Source: an uncultured Bacteroidales bacterium
GTDB lineage: Bacteria; Bacteroidota; Bacteroidia; Bacteroidales; CAIXZF01
NCBI GenBank assembly: GCA_903923925.1
Contig: CAIXZF010000035.1
Span: 558,001-622,000 of the forward strand
Length of the DNA: 64,000 nt
Reading direction: 5' to 3'
A program made the position numbers and the translations under genes. Positions 17,532 to 29,601 of the stretch are shown here, piece by piece; position 1 is the first letter of the stretch; each line of letters begins with the position of its first letter. The notes below the pieces were generated by a model. That model worked only from the letters and a program-made list of their open reading frames with translations, ran no database searches and was not told the DNA's origin.

Positions 17532-20500
17532 GTGACAAAAATACCTAAAATAAACTATTTCAGGACACGAAGGTTCAGGATCATTCTCTGGCTGTCGATA
17601 ATTTTTATTTTCCTGCCCCTTTTTCTGTATACGGTGCTAAGGCTTGGGTCTGTTCAAACATACCTTGCCGAACGGTTAACTAGCTATTTTTCAAAGGAAT
17701 TAAAGACCCGAATACATATAGGTGGTGTTAATGTTTCATTTGGCGGAGATGTTATTCTGGAAGATGTTTTTGTGGCAGACCTTCAGAAGGATACGCTCTT
17801 GTATACAAGAAAATTAACTGTTGGAGTCGGAAAATTCAGCTATAGGAAACATCTTTTGCACATTAACACCGTTACCTTGACCGATGGCTTGCTCGATTTG
17901 AAAATATATCCTGGTGATAGTTTGACTAATGTTCAGTTTATTCTTAATTATTTCTCACCTTCTGATACTACGGTTACAAAAACACCAGTTAAATGGGAGA
18001 TCAAAGTACACAACATTGATCTGCAGCGACTGAAATTCAACTATTCGGATTTGAATTATCAACTATCGGATTATGGTATTGATTATACGAATATTAGCAT
18101 TAATGACCTTAATCTCAAACTTAAAAATATTCATTTCCAGGGAGATTCAACCCTGGTAAATATTGATAAGCTTTCATTTACAGAGAAATGTGGATTTCAT
18201 CTGGAAAAACTTAAAGGCGATTTTATTCTTACACCTGGTTTTATTGATGCCAGCAACTTGCTTATAAAAACAGATAAAGCCAATCTGGACCTTGATCTCA
18301 GGTTTAGGTATAATGATTTTAATGATTTCAATGATTTTATCGAAAAAATTAAAATTACTTCTCATATCAGGCCATCTGATCTGAATTTCAGTGATATCGC
18401 ATTTTTTACAAGTGAGCTGAAAGGGTTTAATGAAAAAATCCGCATCGAAGGAGATGTTTCTGGAACAGTAGCAAACCTTAAAGCTAAGAATTTGAAAGTA
18501 GATTATGGAGCATACACCCATTTTTTAGGGAATGTTCGTATGACTGGTCTCCCGGATATTGAAGAAACATATATGCAATTGGCCATTAAGGACTTTACTA
18601 CACATCCGGACGATGTTACTTCTTTTAAACTTCCTGGTGATAAAAAAATAGAATTACCATCACAGGTTTTAAAACTGGGGAAAGTTAAGGTAAATGGAAC
18701 ATTTACTGGCTTCTATAATAACTTTGTTTCTTATGCCAGATTCACAACTTCTTTGGGAGATGCTTTTACCGATCTGTCGCTTAGCAAAAATAAAGAAACT
18801 CAAAGAATTGAATATAAGGGTACTATAAACACCAGAAATTTCGATCTGGGAGAACTTCTCGATGCAAATAAATATATTGGTAAGTTAAATTTGAAATCCG
18901 AAATAATAGGTTCTGGTACCACTTTAAGTAATTTGGATGTATCTGTTAAAGGTGTTGTTGACTCTATCTACCTTCAAGGCAATAATTTCCGGCAGATAAA
19001 CATAGATGGCCAATTTAAAGAGAAGCGTTTTAAGGGATTTTTAAATGTAAGAGATAATAGTATTGATCTTGATTTAGCTGGTTCTGCCGACTTAAGTTCA
19101 AAGAAACCGCTTTTTAATTTCACAACTACTATCAAACATGCCAACCTGAATTCACTTAAACTGATTAAAAGTGATTCTATTTATAGTATTAATACTCAGC
19201 TAATTTGCAATTTTGAAGGACTAAATATAGATAGTATTGCTGGTAATCTGATTGCTGACAGTACTATCCTTTTTGTAAATCACTCGAAATATAAAATGCA
19301 GCAACTACATGTTAATGTGAGTCCATTGAATGATAATAGAACGATAACTATAAACTCAGATTTTCTTGATTTAAAAATAGCGGGGCAATTTCATGCAATG
19401 GATGCCCCAAAGGTTTTTAACAGATTTGTCGGGAAATATTTGCCATCTGCAATATCATCAAATGATTCTGCGAACTCTATTGGAGGTGAAGTAATTAGTC
19501 TGAATCTCAAATTTAAAAATACAGAAACATTAAGTAAAATTTTTATCCCCGGAATAATTCTTAAAAAGGGTGCTGAAATAGATGCAATGTTCCGTTATGA
19601 TGATTCCTACCTTAAATTAAAAACTTCAATACCGGGAATTATTATTAACGGGGTTGAATTGAAAGGCTGTAAGCTCGATTGTATTAGTGGTTCTGATGGA
19701 ATCGTTATTTCAACAAATGTTCATCAACTTGTTGTCACAGATAGTGTTCGTATCGACAGTCTCATTCTTACATCTAAAATTATCAATGATAGTATTCCTG
19801 TTTCGCTTAGCTGGTTTAATCAAACCAGAGGGATTAAAAACTATGGAAATCTAAATGCCAGTGTACTTCTGGACAAATTCCCCCTTAAAAGAATTCTGGT
19901 TAAAAATTCCCAGGCATTTATTAATGACTCCTTATGGACAATTGCCGGAGGCAGTGATATTGTAATTGATACAACTTCTATTCAGGTAAATAAGCTTACT
20001 ATCAAGGGGAAACATGAACAGATTGTACTTGATGGTTTAGTCTCGGATAACCCATTAGATCATATGTTGTTGGAAATCAGGGACTTTAATGTTTCAAATA
20101 TTGACCCACTCACAAAGTCAATCGATTTTAATTTTGATGGTATTATAAATGGGAAAGTTGATTTTTCTAATCTTTATCATTCTCCGAATTTCATAGCTGG
20201 TATTATCGTTAAGAATTTTGCTGTTAATGGAGACAAACTTGGAGATGCAGAGATCCGCTCAGCATGGGATCCAATATTAAATGCTTTATATGCCAAGGCT
20301 GATGTAATTTATAAAGGAAATATAGGAGAAAATAAGCCAATTGCAGTAGAAGGGTATTATTATCCGGAGCGTAAGGATAGCTGCCTTAATTTCAATATTA
20401 ATATCTCGAACTTTAAGGTAAAATCGATCTCTAACCTGCTCTCTAGTTTTACATCGAAATTTAATGGCAGTGCCAGCGGGAAACTACAACTATTAGGTTC

Positions 20501-21989
20501 TGGTTCTAAACCTTCGCTTGTAGGGAAAGTCAAAGTTTCCAGGGGCGAAATGCGCATAGATTATCTGAATGTGAATTATTCATTCTCTCATGAAGTCATT
20601 TTCGATAAAAATTACATTGGCTTTGATAATTTGATTGCGTTTGATTCGCTCGGAAATAAAGCTGTGATTAATGGAAAAATAAGGCATAATTATTTCTGGG
20701 GATTTAATGTAGATATCAATATAGAACCAGAAAAATTACTAACTCTAAATACTGATTTTGCACAGAATAACCTGTTTTATGGTAAGGCGTTTGCTACAGG
20801 AAAGGCCAGGATATTCGGTCCTATTGATAACCTCACAATGGATATAATAGCACAGACTGATAAAGGAACACAGTTCTTTCTGCCAATTAATCTGACTATG
20901 GATGTTGGCAGCAATGACTTTATTTCTTTTAAAAATATAATAGAGGAGAGTAAACAGGATAGTCTTGCGGATTACAAAGTTGATTTATCCGGTATAAACA
21001 TGAATTTTGACCTCAGGGCCACAAAAGATGCTACTGTGAAAATTTTCATGCCTGGTAATATGGGCAATATCAGAGCCAGTGGAGAAGGGAATATAAAAAT
21101 GGGTATTAATACCAGAGGTGAGTTCAATATTTATGGTGCCTATGAAGTAGTTGAAGGAACTTTTCTATTTACACTTCAGAATGTAATTCAACGGCATTTC
21201 GATCTTCAGAAAGGAGGACGAATAATGTTTACTGGAAATCCATACGACACCAAGATTGATATTCAAGGTGTATACAAAATAGATGTTCCTCTCTCCGGCC
21301 TAAAACTAGATTCTTCTTCAACGGATAGTTACAATAAAAAAATTCCTGTGAATTGCAGAATTTCATTATCCGGTAATCTTTTTAATCCTGATATCATTTT
21401 TAAACTTGATTTGCCTGAAAAAGACCCGGAAATCAACAGGTTAGTTTATAGTCAGATCGATACTAACAATCAGCAACAAATGACTGAGCAGATGATCTTT
21501 CTCATGGTTTTAAGGCAATTCAAGCCAATTGAGAGAGGAGGGGCTATCGATTTAGGGTCAAGTGTTGGTGGATCTTCCTGGGAATTATTATCGAATCAAT
21601 TAAGTAGTTGGTTGTCACAAATTAACAATAATTTTGATCTGGGTGTGAATTACAAGCCTGGCGATAAACTATCGCGCGACGAGATCACTATGGCGTTATC
21701 GACCCAGTTATTTAATGATAGGATTCTGATAGAGAGCAATGTGGGAGTTGCAGGAAGCAACCCGAATGCCACGAATAGCCAGAATGCAAGCAATATTGTT
21801 GGTGATGTGAATGTGGAAGCCAAGATCACTAAAGATGGCCGCTTAAGAGTAAAAGCCTTTAATAAATCAAATAACGTTAATCTTTTTGAGAACAACGCAC
21901 CTTACACCCAAGGAGTTGGTGTATTTTTCAGAAAAGAATTTGATTCCTTCAAAGATCTTTTCAGGAAAAGAGAGAAAGCGATAATGTAA
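17532..21989 (+). CDS. tamB: TamB-like translocation and assembly module protein (DUF490/AsmA-like)
   Basis: The 1485-residue protein has one N-terminal membrane anchor (about 16-37) followed by a very long beta-rich repetitive body and a C-terminal TamB domain (about 1130-1485) ending in the strand-rich segment NFDLGVNYKPGDKLS to VGVFFRKEF. TamB proteins span the periplasm from the inner membrane and, with an Omp85 partner, support outer-membrane protein or lipid transport. Translation starts at GTG (17532); an in-frame stop at 17529 leaves no earlier choice. A small NDFNDFNDF triplet repeat lies near residue 263. No tamA/Omp85 gene is adjacent in the window. Confidence 0.9.
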   Translation: MTKIPKINYFRTRRFRIILWLSIIFIFLPLFLYTVLRLGSVQTYLAERLTSYFSKELKTRIHIGGVNVSFGGDVILEDVFVADLQKDTLLYTRKLTVGVGKFSYRKHLLHINTVTLTDGLLDLKIYPGDSLTNVQFILNYFSPSDTTVTKTPVKWEIKVHNIDLQRLKFNYSDLNYQLSDYGIDYTNISINDLNLKLKNIHFQGDSTLVNIDKLSFTEKCGFHLEKLKGDFILTPGFIDASNLLIKTDKANLDLDLRFRYNDFNDFNDFIEKIKITSHIRPSDLNFSDIAFFTSELKGFNEKIRIEGDVSGTVANLKAKNLKVDYGAYTHFLGNVRMTGLPDIEETYMQLAIKDFTTHPDDVTSFKLPGDKKIELPSQVLKLGKVKVNGTFTGFYNNFVSYARFTTSLGDAFTDLSLSKNKETQRIEYKGTINTRNFDLGELLDANKYIGKLNLKSEIIGSGTTLSNLDVSVKGVVDSIYLQGNNFRQINIDGQFKEKRFKGFLNVRDNSIDLDLAGSADLSSKKPLFNFTTTIKHANLNSLKLIKSDSIYSINTQLICNFEGLNIDSIAGNLIADSTILFVNHSKYKMQQLHVNVSPLNDNRTITINSDFLDLKIAGQFHAMDAPKVFNRFVGKYLPSAISSNDSANSIGGEVISLNLKFKNTETLSKIFIPGIILKKGAEIDAMFRYDDSYLKLKTSIPGIIINGVELKGCKLDCISGSDGIVISTNVHQLVVTDSVRIDSLILTSKIINDSIPVSLSWFNQTRGIKNYGNLNASVLLDKFPLKRILVKNSQAFINDSLWTIAGGSDIVIDTTSIQVNKLTIKGKHEQIVLDGLVSDNPLDHMLLEIRDFNVSNIDPLTKSIDFNFDGIINGKVDFSNLYHSPNFIAGIIVKNFAVNGDKLGDAEIRSAWDPILNALYAKADVIYKGNIGENKPIAVEGYYYPERKDSCLNFNINISNFKVKSISNLLSSFTSKFNGSASGKLQLLGSGSKPSLVGKVKVSRGEMRIDYLNVNYSFSHEVIFDKNYIGFDNLIAFDSLGNKAVINGKIRHNYFWGFNVDINIEPEKLLTLNTDFAQNNLFYGKAFATGKARIFGPIDNLTMDIIAQTDKGTQFFLPINLTMDVGSNDFISFKNIIEESKQDSLADYKVDLSGINMNFDLRATKDATVKIFMPGNMGNIRASGEGNIKMGINTRGEFNIYGAYEVVEGTFLFTLQNVIQRHFDLQKGGRIMFTGNPYDTKIDIQGVYKIDVPLSGLKLDSSSTDSYNKKIPVNCRISLSGNLFNPDIIFKLDLPEKDPEINRLVYSQIDTNNQQQMTEQMIFLMVLRQFKPIERGGAIDLGSSVGGSSWELLSNQLSSWLSQINNNFDLGVNYKPGDKLSRDEITMALSTQLFNDRILIESNVGVAGSNPNATNSQNASNIVGDVNVEAKITKDGRLRVKAFNKSNNVNLFENNAPYTQGVGVFFRKEFDSFKDLFRKREKAIM

Positions 21990-22010
21990 TCAAGAGGGCT
22001 CTAAAGATTC

Positions 22011-23237
22011 TTAGAACTTGAGATCTAGTGTATGTCCCATTTTTTCCTGTTTTGTTCTCAGGTAATTAACGTTATGTTCGTTGGGCAAAATATGCAAAGG
22101 TATATTTTCGAGAATTTCAATTCCATATCCCATTAATCCTGCCTTTTTAGTTGGATTATTCGATATTAACCGGATTTTATGTGCACCGAGGTTTCTGAGA
22201 ATTTGAGCTCCAATTCCATAATCCCTCTCGTCGGGTTTAAAACCGAGTTCAACATTTGCTTCAATCGTGTCGCGACCCATTTCTTGCAAGTGGTAGGCTT
22301 TTAACTTATTTAGCAGGCCAATTCCCCGTCCTTCCTGGTTCATATACAGCACAATTCCTTTTCCTTCATCCTGCACCATTTGCATCGAAGCATGCAGTTG
22401 TTCTCCACAATCGCATTTGCTGGAATGGAAAATATCGCCGGTAACACATGATGAATGTACCCTTACCATAATCGGCTCGTTTTCAATCCATTCACCTTTT
22501 ACCAGCGCAAGGTGTAATAACTCATTATTCAGCTGTCTGAATGCGACTAGCCTGAATTGACCGAACTCCGTCGGTAAATCAATTGCCTCCACCCGCTGTA
22601 TAAGGCTTTCATTTTTAAGTCGGTATGCTATAAGATCCTGAATAGATGCAATTTTCAGATTAAACTTGTCTGCAATCTTGAAAAGATCTGGTAAACGTGC
22701 CATGCTGCCGTCTTCATTCATGATTTCGACTAAAGCACCTACTGGCAGCATGCCGGCCAGCCTGGCCAGGTCTATTGTTGCTTCTGTGTGCCCTGTGCGC
22801 TGCAATACACCAGCTTTTTTGGCTTTAAGTGGGAAAATATGCCCTGGTCGCCCAAGATCATCTGAAACGGTAGCAGGATTGGCAAGTGCTCTGATAGTCT
22901 TTGCTCTGTCGCTAACAGATATCCCTGTTGTGCAACCATTACCTAAAAGATCAACAGAAACAGTAAAAGGAGTTTCATGCAGAGATGTATTTGTTGATAC
23001 CATTAATTGCAGGTCGAGCTCATCACACCTGTCTTCCGATAATGGAACACAAATTAAACCCCTGCCATGCATGGCCATAAAATTTACGATTTCAGGAGTA
23101 ATCGTTTCTGCAGCACATATAAAATCACCCTCATTTTCACGATCCTCATCGTCAACAACTATCACAACCTTACCACTCCTTATCTCTTCTATTGCTTCCT
23201 CAATTGTATTCAATTTCCGGTTTTCTGCCTTTTCCAT
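22011..23237 (-). CDS. ribBA: Bifunctional DHBP synthase / GTP cyclohydrolase II
   Basis: The 408-residue fusion protein makes both riboflavin precursors. The N-terminal DHBP synthase domain (about 1-205) has [10 protein letters not shown] and [16 protein letters not shown]; the C-terminal GTP cyclohydrolase II domain (about 210-400) has [20 protein letters not shown] with the three zinc cysteines and NQEGRGIGL. Both active sites appear intact. It stands alone, convergent to tamB and divergent from the secreted protein gene at 23351. The divergent region is 113 bases long and no FMN riboswitch features were seen. Confidence 0.95.
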   Translation of the reverse strand: MEKAENRKLNTIEEAIEEIRSGKVVIVVDDEDRENEGDFICAAETITPEIVNFMAMHGRGLICVPLSEDRCDELDLQLMVSTNTSLHETPFTVSVDLLGNGCTTGISVSDRAKTIRALANPATVSDDLGRPGHIFPLKAKKAGVLQRTGHTEATIDLARLAGMLPVGALVEIMNEDGSMARLPDLFKIADKFNLKIASIQDLIAYRLKNESLIQRVEAIDLPTEFGQFRLVAFRQLNNELLHLALVKGEWIENEPIMVRVHSSCVTGDIFHSSKCDCGEQLHASMQMVQDEGKGIVLYMNQEGRGIGLLNKLKAYHLQEMGRDTIEANVELGFKPDERDYGIGAQILRNLGAHKIRLISNNPTKKAGLMGYGIEILENIPLHILPNEHNVNYLRTKQEKMGHTLDLKF

Positions 23238-23256
23238 TGGGTAGGTTAATTTTTTG

Positions 23257-23264
23257 CAAAGTTA
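23257..23264 (-). promoter_or_regulatory. Candidate -7 element of ribBA
   Basis: The minus strand reads TAACTTTG 19 bases upstream of the ribBA ATG. The upstream -33 element is not evident. Confidence 0.45.
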
Positions 23265-23350
23265 ATAAAAGGCTTGGTGGGACGAAATTTTGTTAGTCAT
23301 GCTTTATTTTATTATTTTTATTGAATAATAATGATGAAATTCACTGGAGA

Positions 23351-25093
23351 ATGAAAAAATTAGTACTTATTTTTCTGGGCTTTGTTATGTTAACTGCTCA
23401 TTGCCAGATCACAATTGACAGAAATGATATGCCGAACATTGGTGATACTATCAGAAGGTCAATTGTCTATTCAGTAAATGGTCTGGATTTCAACCTTTCA
23501 GGTGTTAACCATGTCTGGGATTTTTCATCACTTGGAAGAACAAGCCAGAAAGTTGAATCATTTTTTAATCCATCTGTAACTCCAACTGTTTATCAATTGG
23601 CTTTTAATCTGCCATTTGATCCAAACAGAGCTACTATTTGCAACCCTCAGTCTGAATTCGATACTTTGACAAGTATCTCCCTTACAAATACATACAGTTT
23701 TTTCAGAGAGTCAAGTTCTGTTTTCTCCTTCTTGGGTATGGGAGCAACTCTAAATAATGTGCCCTTGACTATTAAATATAATAATCCGGATGTTCTTTAT
23801 CGCTTTCCTCTGACAATGGGTGCAACGGATTCTTCAACTTCATCTTTCAGCTTGAATTTATCAGGAACAGGATATCTTGCTACAAGTCGCCACAGAGTTA
23901 ACCACATTGATGGATGGGGTTCTCTAACAACACCACTTGGCACTTTTAATACTGTTAGAGTAAAATCCATTGTAACTGAATTAGATAGTGTTTATATTGA
24001 TTCTCTTCAGGTTGGAGTTCCCATTAACAGATACTATACAGAATATAAGTGGCTTGGGGACAATGCAGGATTGCCTTTGCTTGAGATAACTGAAGAAGGA
24101 ACAACGATTACAGTCAAATACAAGGATATTTACCATGTACCTGTTGTCGCCTCTTTACCGATTAATCAACAAATCTGCAGAGGTGAATCTGTTCAGTTAT
24201 CAGTTATTGCAAACGGTGGTACACCACCGTACACATATTTGTGGGTAAATGGAGATACTTCCGCAACAATAAATGCCAATCCTTTAATAAGTATGGCATA
24301 TTCTGTTGTTGTAACTGATGCTTTTGGTGAAACAGATGGTGTTTCAACATTTATTACTGTCCATCAATTGCCTCAGGTAAGTTGTGGAAATGATACGACA
24401 ATATTTGCAGGTAATTCTGTGCAGTTTTTTGCTCAGGTAACAGGGGGGAACCCACCTTACAATTATTTTTGGTTTCCGGATACCGGGTTGAATAATAGTA
24501 ACATTTCGAATCCGGTTGCATTTCCTTATGGAAATATATCCTATAATTTAGTCGTATCAGATTCAAATAGTTGTGTAGGAAGGGACACAATTGAAATTAC
24601 TGTAATTCAGAATAATCATAGCGTAAGTGGTTCTTTAACCTATGATAATGCATCATCAACAGAAATGGCGAATGTAACTGTATATCTCAAAAATGCCAAT
24701 AATGTAGTAATTCAACAATGTATTACCAATAGTACAGGTGAATTCACACTCTCAGGAATACAGGATGGAAATTATTCTCTTGATGCTTTTTGTACTAAAG
24801 CATGGGGAGGATGCAATGCAACAGATGCGTTGCTTATTCTTACTTATTTTACAGGAACAAGCACATTATCAGGGCTGAGACTTAAAGCAGGCGATTCAGA
24901 TAATTCGGGTTATGTTAATTCGGTAGATGCCTTGTTAGTGGCAAAGCGATTTGTTGGAATTCAGAACTATTTCCCTGCTGGTGATTGGGTTTTTGAGAAA
25001 CATTTGATTGCTGTATCAGGCAGTAATATTACGATAAATCTTAAAGGCTTATGCGTTGGTGAAGTTGATGGAAGTTATATTCCACAGAACTAG
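23351..25093 (+). CDS. Secreted PKD protein with a C-terminal dockerin-like module
   Basis: The protein is 580 residues from the ATG at 23351, chosen over an upstream TTG (23321) because MKKLVLIFLGFVMLTAHCQ is a complete signal peptide. A beta-rich N-terminal domain of unknown family (about 20-265) is followed by two PKD-like domains (about 270-350 and 350-430) and a dockerin-like module (about 435-580) with WGGCNATDALLILTYF and AGDSDNSGYVNSVDALLVAK. This last module aligns along its length with that of the protein at 1-2343, including GDWVFEK and VDGSYIP. Unlike that protein, it has no T9SS sorting domain and stops directly after the module. How it is retained at the cell surface is not shown by the sequence. 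Confidence 0.82.
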   Translation: MKKLVLIFLGFVMLTAHCQITIDRNDMPNIGDTIRRSIVYSVNGLDFNLSGVNHVWDFSSLGRTSQKVESFFNPSVTPTVYQLAFNLPFDPNRATICNPQSEFDTLTSISLTNTYSFFRESSSVFSFLGMGATLNNVPLTIKYNNPDVLYRFPLTMGATDSSTSSFSLNLSGTGYLATSRHRVNHIDGWGSLTTPLGTFNTVRVKSIVTELDSVYIDSLQVGVPINRYYTEYKWLGDNAGLPLLEITEEGTTITVKYKDIYHVPVVASLPINQQICRGESVQLSVIANGGTPPYTYLWVNGDTSATINANPLISMAYSVVVTDAFGETDGVSTFITVHQLPQVSCGNDTTIFAGNSVQFFAQVTGGNPPYNYFWFPDTGLNNSNISNPVAFPYGNISYNLVVSDSNSCVGRDTIEITVIQNNHSVSGSLTYDNASSTEMANVTVYLKNANNVVIQQCITNSTGEFTLSGIQDGNYSLDAFCTKAWGGCNATDALLILTYFTGTSTLSGLRLKAGDSDNSGYVNSVDALLVAKRFVGIQNYFPAGDWVFEKHLIAVSGSNITINLKGLCVGEVDGSYIPQN

Positions 25094-25139
25094 GACATTT
25101 TTTATTCTTGTTTGTTAGTATACAAACTTAAATTGTGCG

Positions 25140-25889
25140 ATGGAAATATTAAAGATCTCTGCAATATCTTACCTTAATACTGTGCCATTTGTTTTTGGGC
25201 TGGAGCAATCAGGCTTTTTAAAAGATTTTTCTATGGAATTTGATGTTCCTTCAAGCTGTGCATCAAAACTAATTTATAATCAGACAGATATTGGAATAGT
25301 TCCTGTAGCTACTATACCTTTTATCCCAAACTCAGAAATAATTACTGATTTCTGCATCGGAGCTATCGGTCCTGTAAAAACTGTTATTCTTGTTGGTAAT
25401 CAGCCTCTTGAAGAAATTAGTACTGTTTATCTCGACCCGGAATCCCGGACTTCTGTGCAATTGGTAAGAATTCTGGATCGCGAATATTGGAAAACCAGAT
25501 TTACATTTTTACCACTTCAGGAGGGAATGATTACCACTGAATTAAAAGCAGGTGAAGCTGCTGTTTTGATAGGGGATAAAACTTTCGGTTTAGAGAAAAA
25601 GTTCAGGTTTGTATATGATCTTTCTGCTGTCTGGTTTGATTTTACGGGATTGCCTTTTGTTTTTGCTGTCTGGGTGGCAAATAAAGAAATCAGAGAACCT
25701 CTGAAACATCAATTCTCAAGAGCACTTGAATACGGAATAAATCATCGAAAAGATGCTGCAAACAGTGTTAGCAAAAAGAATTATCCCAATGTTGATATAG
25801 AAGATTATTTAATGAATGTGATCTCATATAATCTGGATGACAAAAAGAAAGAAGGAATGAAACTGTTCCTAAGTATGATTCAGGAATAA
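25140..25889 (+). CDS. mqnA: Chorismate dehydratase (futalosine menaquinone pathway)
   Basis: The 249-residue protein matches MqnA in length and pattern: the start ISAISYLNTVPFVFGL, DIGIVPVATIP, the AIGPVKTVIL strand and GDKTFGL. MqnA removes water from chorismate to form 3-enolpyruvylbenzoate, the first step of menaquinone synthesis by the futalosine route. No other mqn genes are in the window. MqnD is related in fold, but the N-terminal SYLNTVPF pattern fits MqnA better. It is convergent with yidC, four bases apart. Confidence 0.88.
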   Translation: MEILKISAISYLNTVPFVFGLEQSGFLKDFSMEFDVPSSCASKLIYNQTDIGIVPVATIPFIPNSEIITDFCIGAIGPVKTVILVGNQPLEEISTVYLDPESRTSVQLVRILDREYWKTRFTFLPLQEGMITTELKAGEAAVLIGDKTFGLEKKFRFVYDLSAVWFDFTGLPFVFAVWVANKEIREPLKHQFSRALEYGINHRKDAANSVSKKNYPNVDIEDYLMNVISYNLDDKKKEGMKLFLSMIQE

Positions 25890-25893
25890 TTTC

Positions 25894-27825
25894 TTATTTT
25901 TTTGAGTTGTATCCCTGCTTTTTTGCCATTTCCTCCAAACGATGCTGAAATCCGGATTTCTTTACAGGTTTCTTCTTGTTTTCCTGAATCTGTAGATGGA
26001 TTTTCTGTTCATTTACGAATTTTCTCATCAGGTACATTTGAGCAAAAGTGAAAACATTTGCAAGGAGGTAATAATAACTTAAACCTGAAGAATAACTGTT
26101 GAAGAAACCAAGGAACATTATTGGCATAAGGTACATTACAGTTTTCATGCCGGGCATTTGCTGAGTACCGGAAGCCATCATGTCATTGCTGATCTTAGTA
26201 TAAAAAATAGTAGAGATCGTCATTAACAGAGTGAATAAGCTTACATGATCGCCATAATAAGGAATTGTAAACGGGAGATTGTAAATAGAATCGTATGATG
26301 AGAGATCATGGGCCCAAAGGAAAGATTGTTGTCTGAGCTCGATAGAAGCAGGAAAAAACCTGAACATCGCAAGGAGAATAGGCATCTGTAAAGCCATTGG
26401 TATACATCCGGCCATAGGATTTATTCCTGCCCGCTTATACAAGTCCATTGTTGCCTGCTGCTTTTTCATTGCATCTTCCTTTTTCGGGAATTTTGCACCG
26501 ATTTCATCAATTTCAGGTTTCAATACCCGCATTTTTGCGGAGGACATATATGTTTTAAAGGCAATTGGGAAAAGTACTATTTTTAATAAAATGGTGAGAA
26601 TCAAAATGATAATACCATAATTCATATTAAAACTACTTAGGAAATCAAAAACAGGGATTACTGCAAATCTGTTAATCCATGCCAAAAGAAAGAAACTCCA
26701 CCCGATAGGTATTTGTTTCTCAAGTTGCAGGTCGTATTGTCTGAATAACTTGTATTTATTCGGGCCAAAATAAAAATTCATTGGAATTGCATTCACCTGT
26801 TGCAAAGGATCAAAAGGCAAAGTAATAACAGCTGCCATCGATTTTAAATAGCGTGCTTTAGAAGTTGCTGGCTTAGTAACAGTAGTAATGTCTGCACTAT
26901 TAAAAGCGGTTTTAGCAATCAAAGTAGAACTAAAAAACTGCTGTTTAAAAGAGATCCACTTTACTTTTGTATTCAAATTCTTATTCTCATCCTTCCGCTC
27001 TGAAAGGTAATCTACGTCATCACTTAAATATTTATAGTAGATTGTAGTAGCAAGTTTTTCATTTTCATGACTTTTCTCCTGCTGAAGCATATCTGTTTTC
27101 CAATCGAGATTCAGATAATTTACATTGGAAGCAAGAAGGCTACCCATCCCAACAAGACGGATATCAAATCCGTTCATGTAATTGTTGCCTTTAATTACAT
27201 AATGGAACTCAATATAATTGGCTTTATTGAAACCACTGTCGGCAGCATCAGGATAAAGCCTCATCGAAAACTCTATAGAGTCTTTGCCACTCACATGAAT
27301 ACTGTCCTGACCTGCAAATTTACTGTCAGGCCAGAAAGGTTCAAAATACATTGATGTGGTGTTCAGACTACGGTTATTTGAAAAGAAATTAAATCCAAAT
27401 ATTGAAGTGTCTGATTTAAATAAAGTTAGTGGTAATGAATCGAAAGTTTTATATTGTTTCAGTTGTACCGAACGAATACCACCACCTTTGCTGGAAAGAA
27501 CAATTTTTAAAAGGTCGCTTTCTAAAACATAACGCTTTTCTGTTCCAGCTGAAGATTTCGAGAATGAACCATATTCATCTTTTCTGATAGTGCGCTGTTT
27601 TGCAACATCAACAGAGTCGGTTGAATGAGCTATTGTATCTTGCAGAGCTGGTTTCTGAATTGCCGCTTTTTTTGCCGCTTCCAGTTCTGCCTGCTGAACA
27701 AGCGCAATGGAGTCCTGTTTACGTTTACGGTTTTCCAGTTCTTCTTTGGACGGGGAAGTCCAGATACTGTAACCGATCAGGATTAAAAAAATAAGTATTA
27801 TTCCGAAGATAGAATTTCTGTCCAT
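25894..27825 (-). CDS. yidC: Membrane protein insertase YidC
   Basis: The 643-residue protein has an N-terminal helix (about 5-22), a charged linker, a large periplasmic P1 beta-domain (about 80-375) and the conserved C-terminal insertase core (about 385-600) with its five-helix arrangement, including MNYGIIILILTILLK and GCIPMALQMPILLAMF. It inserts membrane proteins alone or with SecYEG. The lysine-rich tail (KKPVKKSGFQ) is a normal ribosome-contact feature. It is downstream of pyrG on the same strand, 96 bases away, with its own -7-like element. Confidence 0.95.
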   Translation of the reverse strand: MDRNSIFGIILIFLILIGYSIWTSPSKEELENRKRKQDSIALVQQAELEAAKKAAIQKPALQDTIAHSTDSVDVAKQRTIRKDEYGSFSKSSAGTEKRYVLESDLLKIVLSSKGGGIRSVQLKQYKTFDSLPLTLFKSDTSIFGFNFFSNNRSLNTTSMYFEPFWPDSKFAGQDSIHVSGKDSIEFSMRLYPDAADSGFNKANYIEFHYVIKGNNYMNGFDIRLVGMGSLLASNVNYLNLDWKTDMLQQEKSHENEKLATTIYYKYLSDDVDYLSERKDENKNLNTKVKWISFKQQFFSSTLIAKTAFNSADITTVTKPATSKARYLKSMAAVITLPFDPLQQVNAIPMNFYFGPNKYKLFRQYDLQLEKQIPIGWSFFLLAWINRFAVIPVFDFLSSFNMNYGIIILILTILLKIVLFPIAFKTYMSSAKMRVLKPEIDEIGAKFPKKEDAMKKQQATMDLYKRAGINPMAGCIPMALQMPILLAMFRFFPASIELRQQSFLWAHDLSSYDSIYNLPFTIPYYGDHVSLFTLLMTISTIFYTKISNDMMASGTQQMPGMKTVMYLMPIMFLGFFNSYSSGLSYYYLLANVFTFAQMYLMRKFVNEQKIHLQIQENKKKPVKKSGFQHRLEEMAKKQGYNSKK

Positions 27826-27854
27826 TCAATTAGAAGTCTTAAAATTTGGGCTGG

Positions 27855-27862
27855 CAAAGATA
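27855..27862 (-). promoter_or_regulatory. Candidate -7 element of yidC
   Basis: The minus strand reads TATCTTTG 29 bases upstream of the yidC ATG; the spacing to the nearest TTG is not canonical. Confidence 0.4.
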
Positions 27863-27921
27863 CTGTAAATAATTCAAACCCTTAATGGTCTGAGTTATTT
27901 GGAAATTCAAATCAATAATTA

Positions 27922-29601
<1,680 letters not shown>

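Noticed and set aside
18310-18350. NDFNDFNDF triplet repeat in tamB
   Set aside because: It is a three-copy 9-base microrepeat inside a low-complexity strand; no sign of phase variation, since 9-base units do not shift the frame.
22666-23244. A 192-codon open frame on the plus strand
   Set aside because: It is antisense to ribBA, whose motifs are all intact; composition is serine-rich as expected of a shadow frame.
23238-23350. FMN riboswitch upstream of ribBA
   Set aside because: The divergent region is only 113 bases and lacks the conserved paired elements; a simple promoter element suffices.
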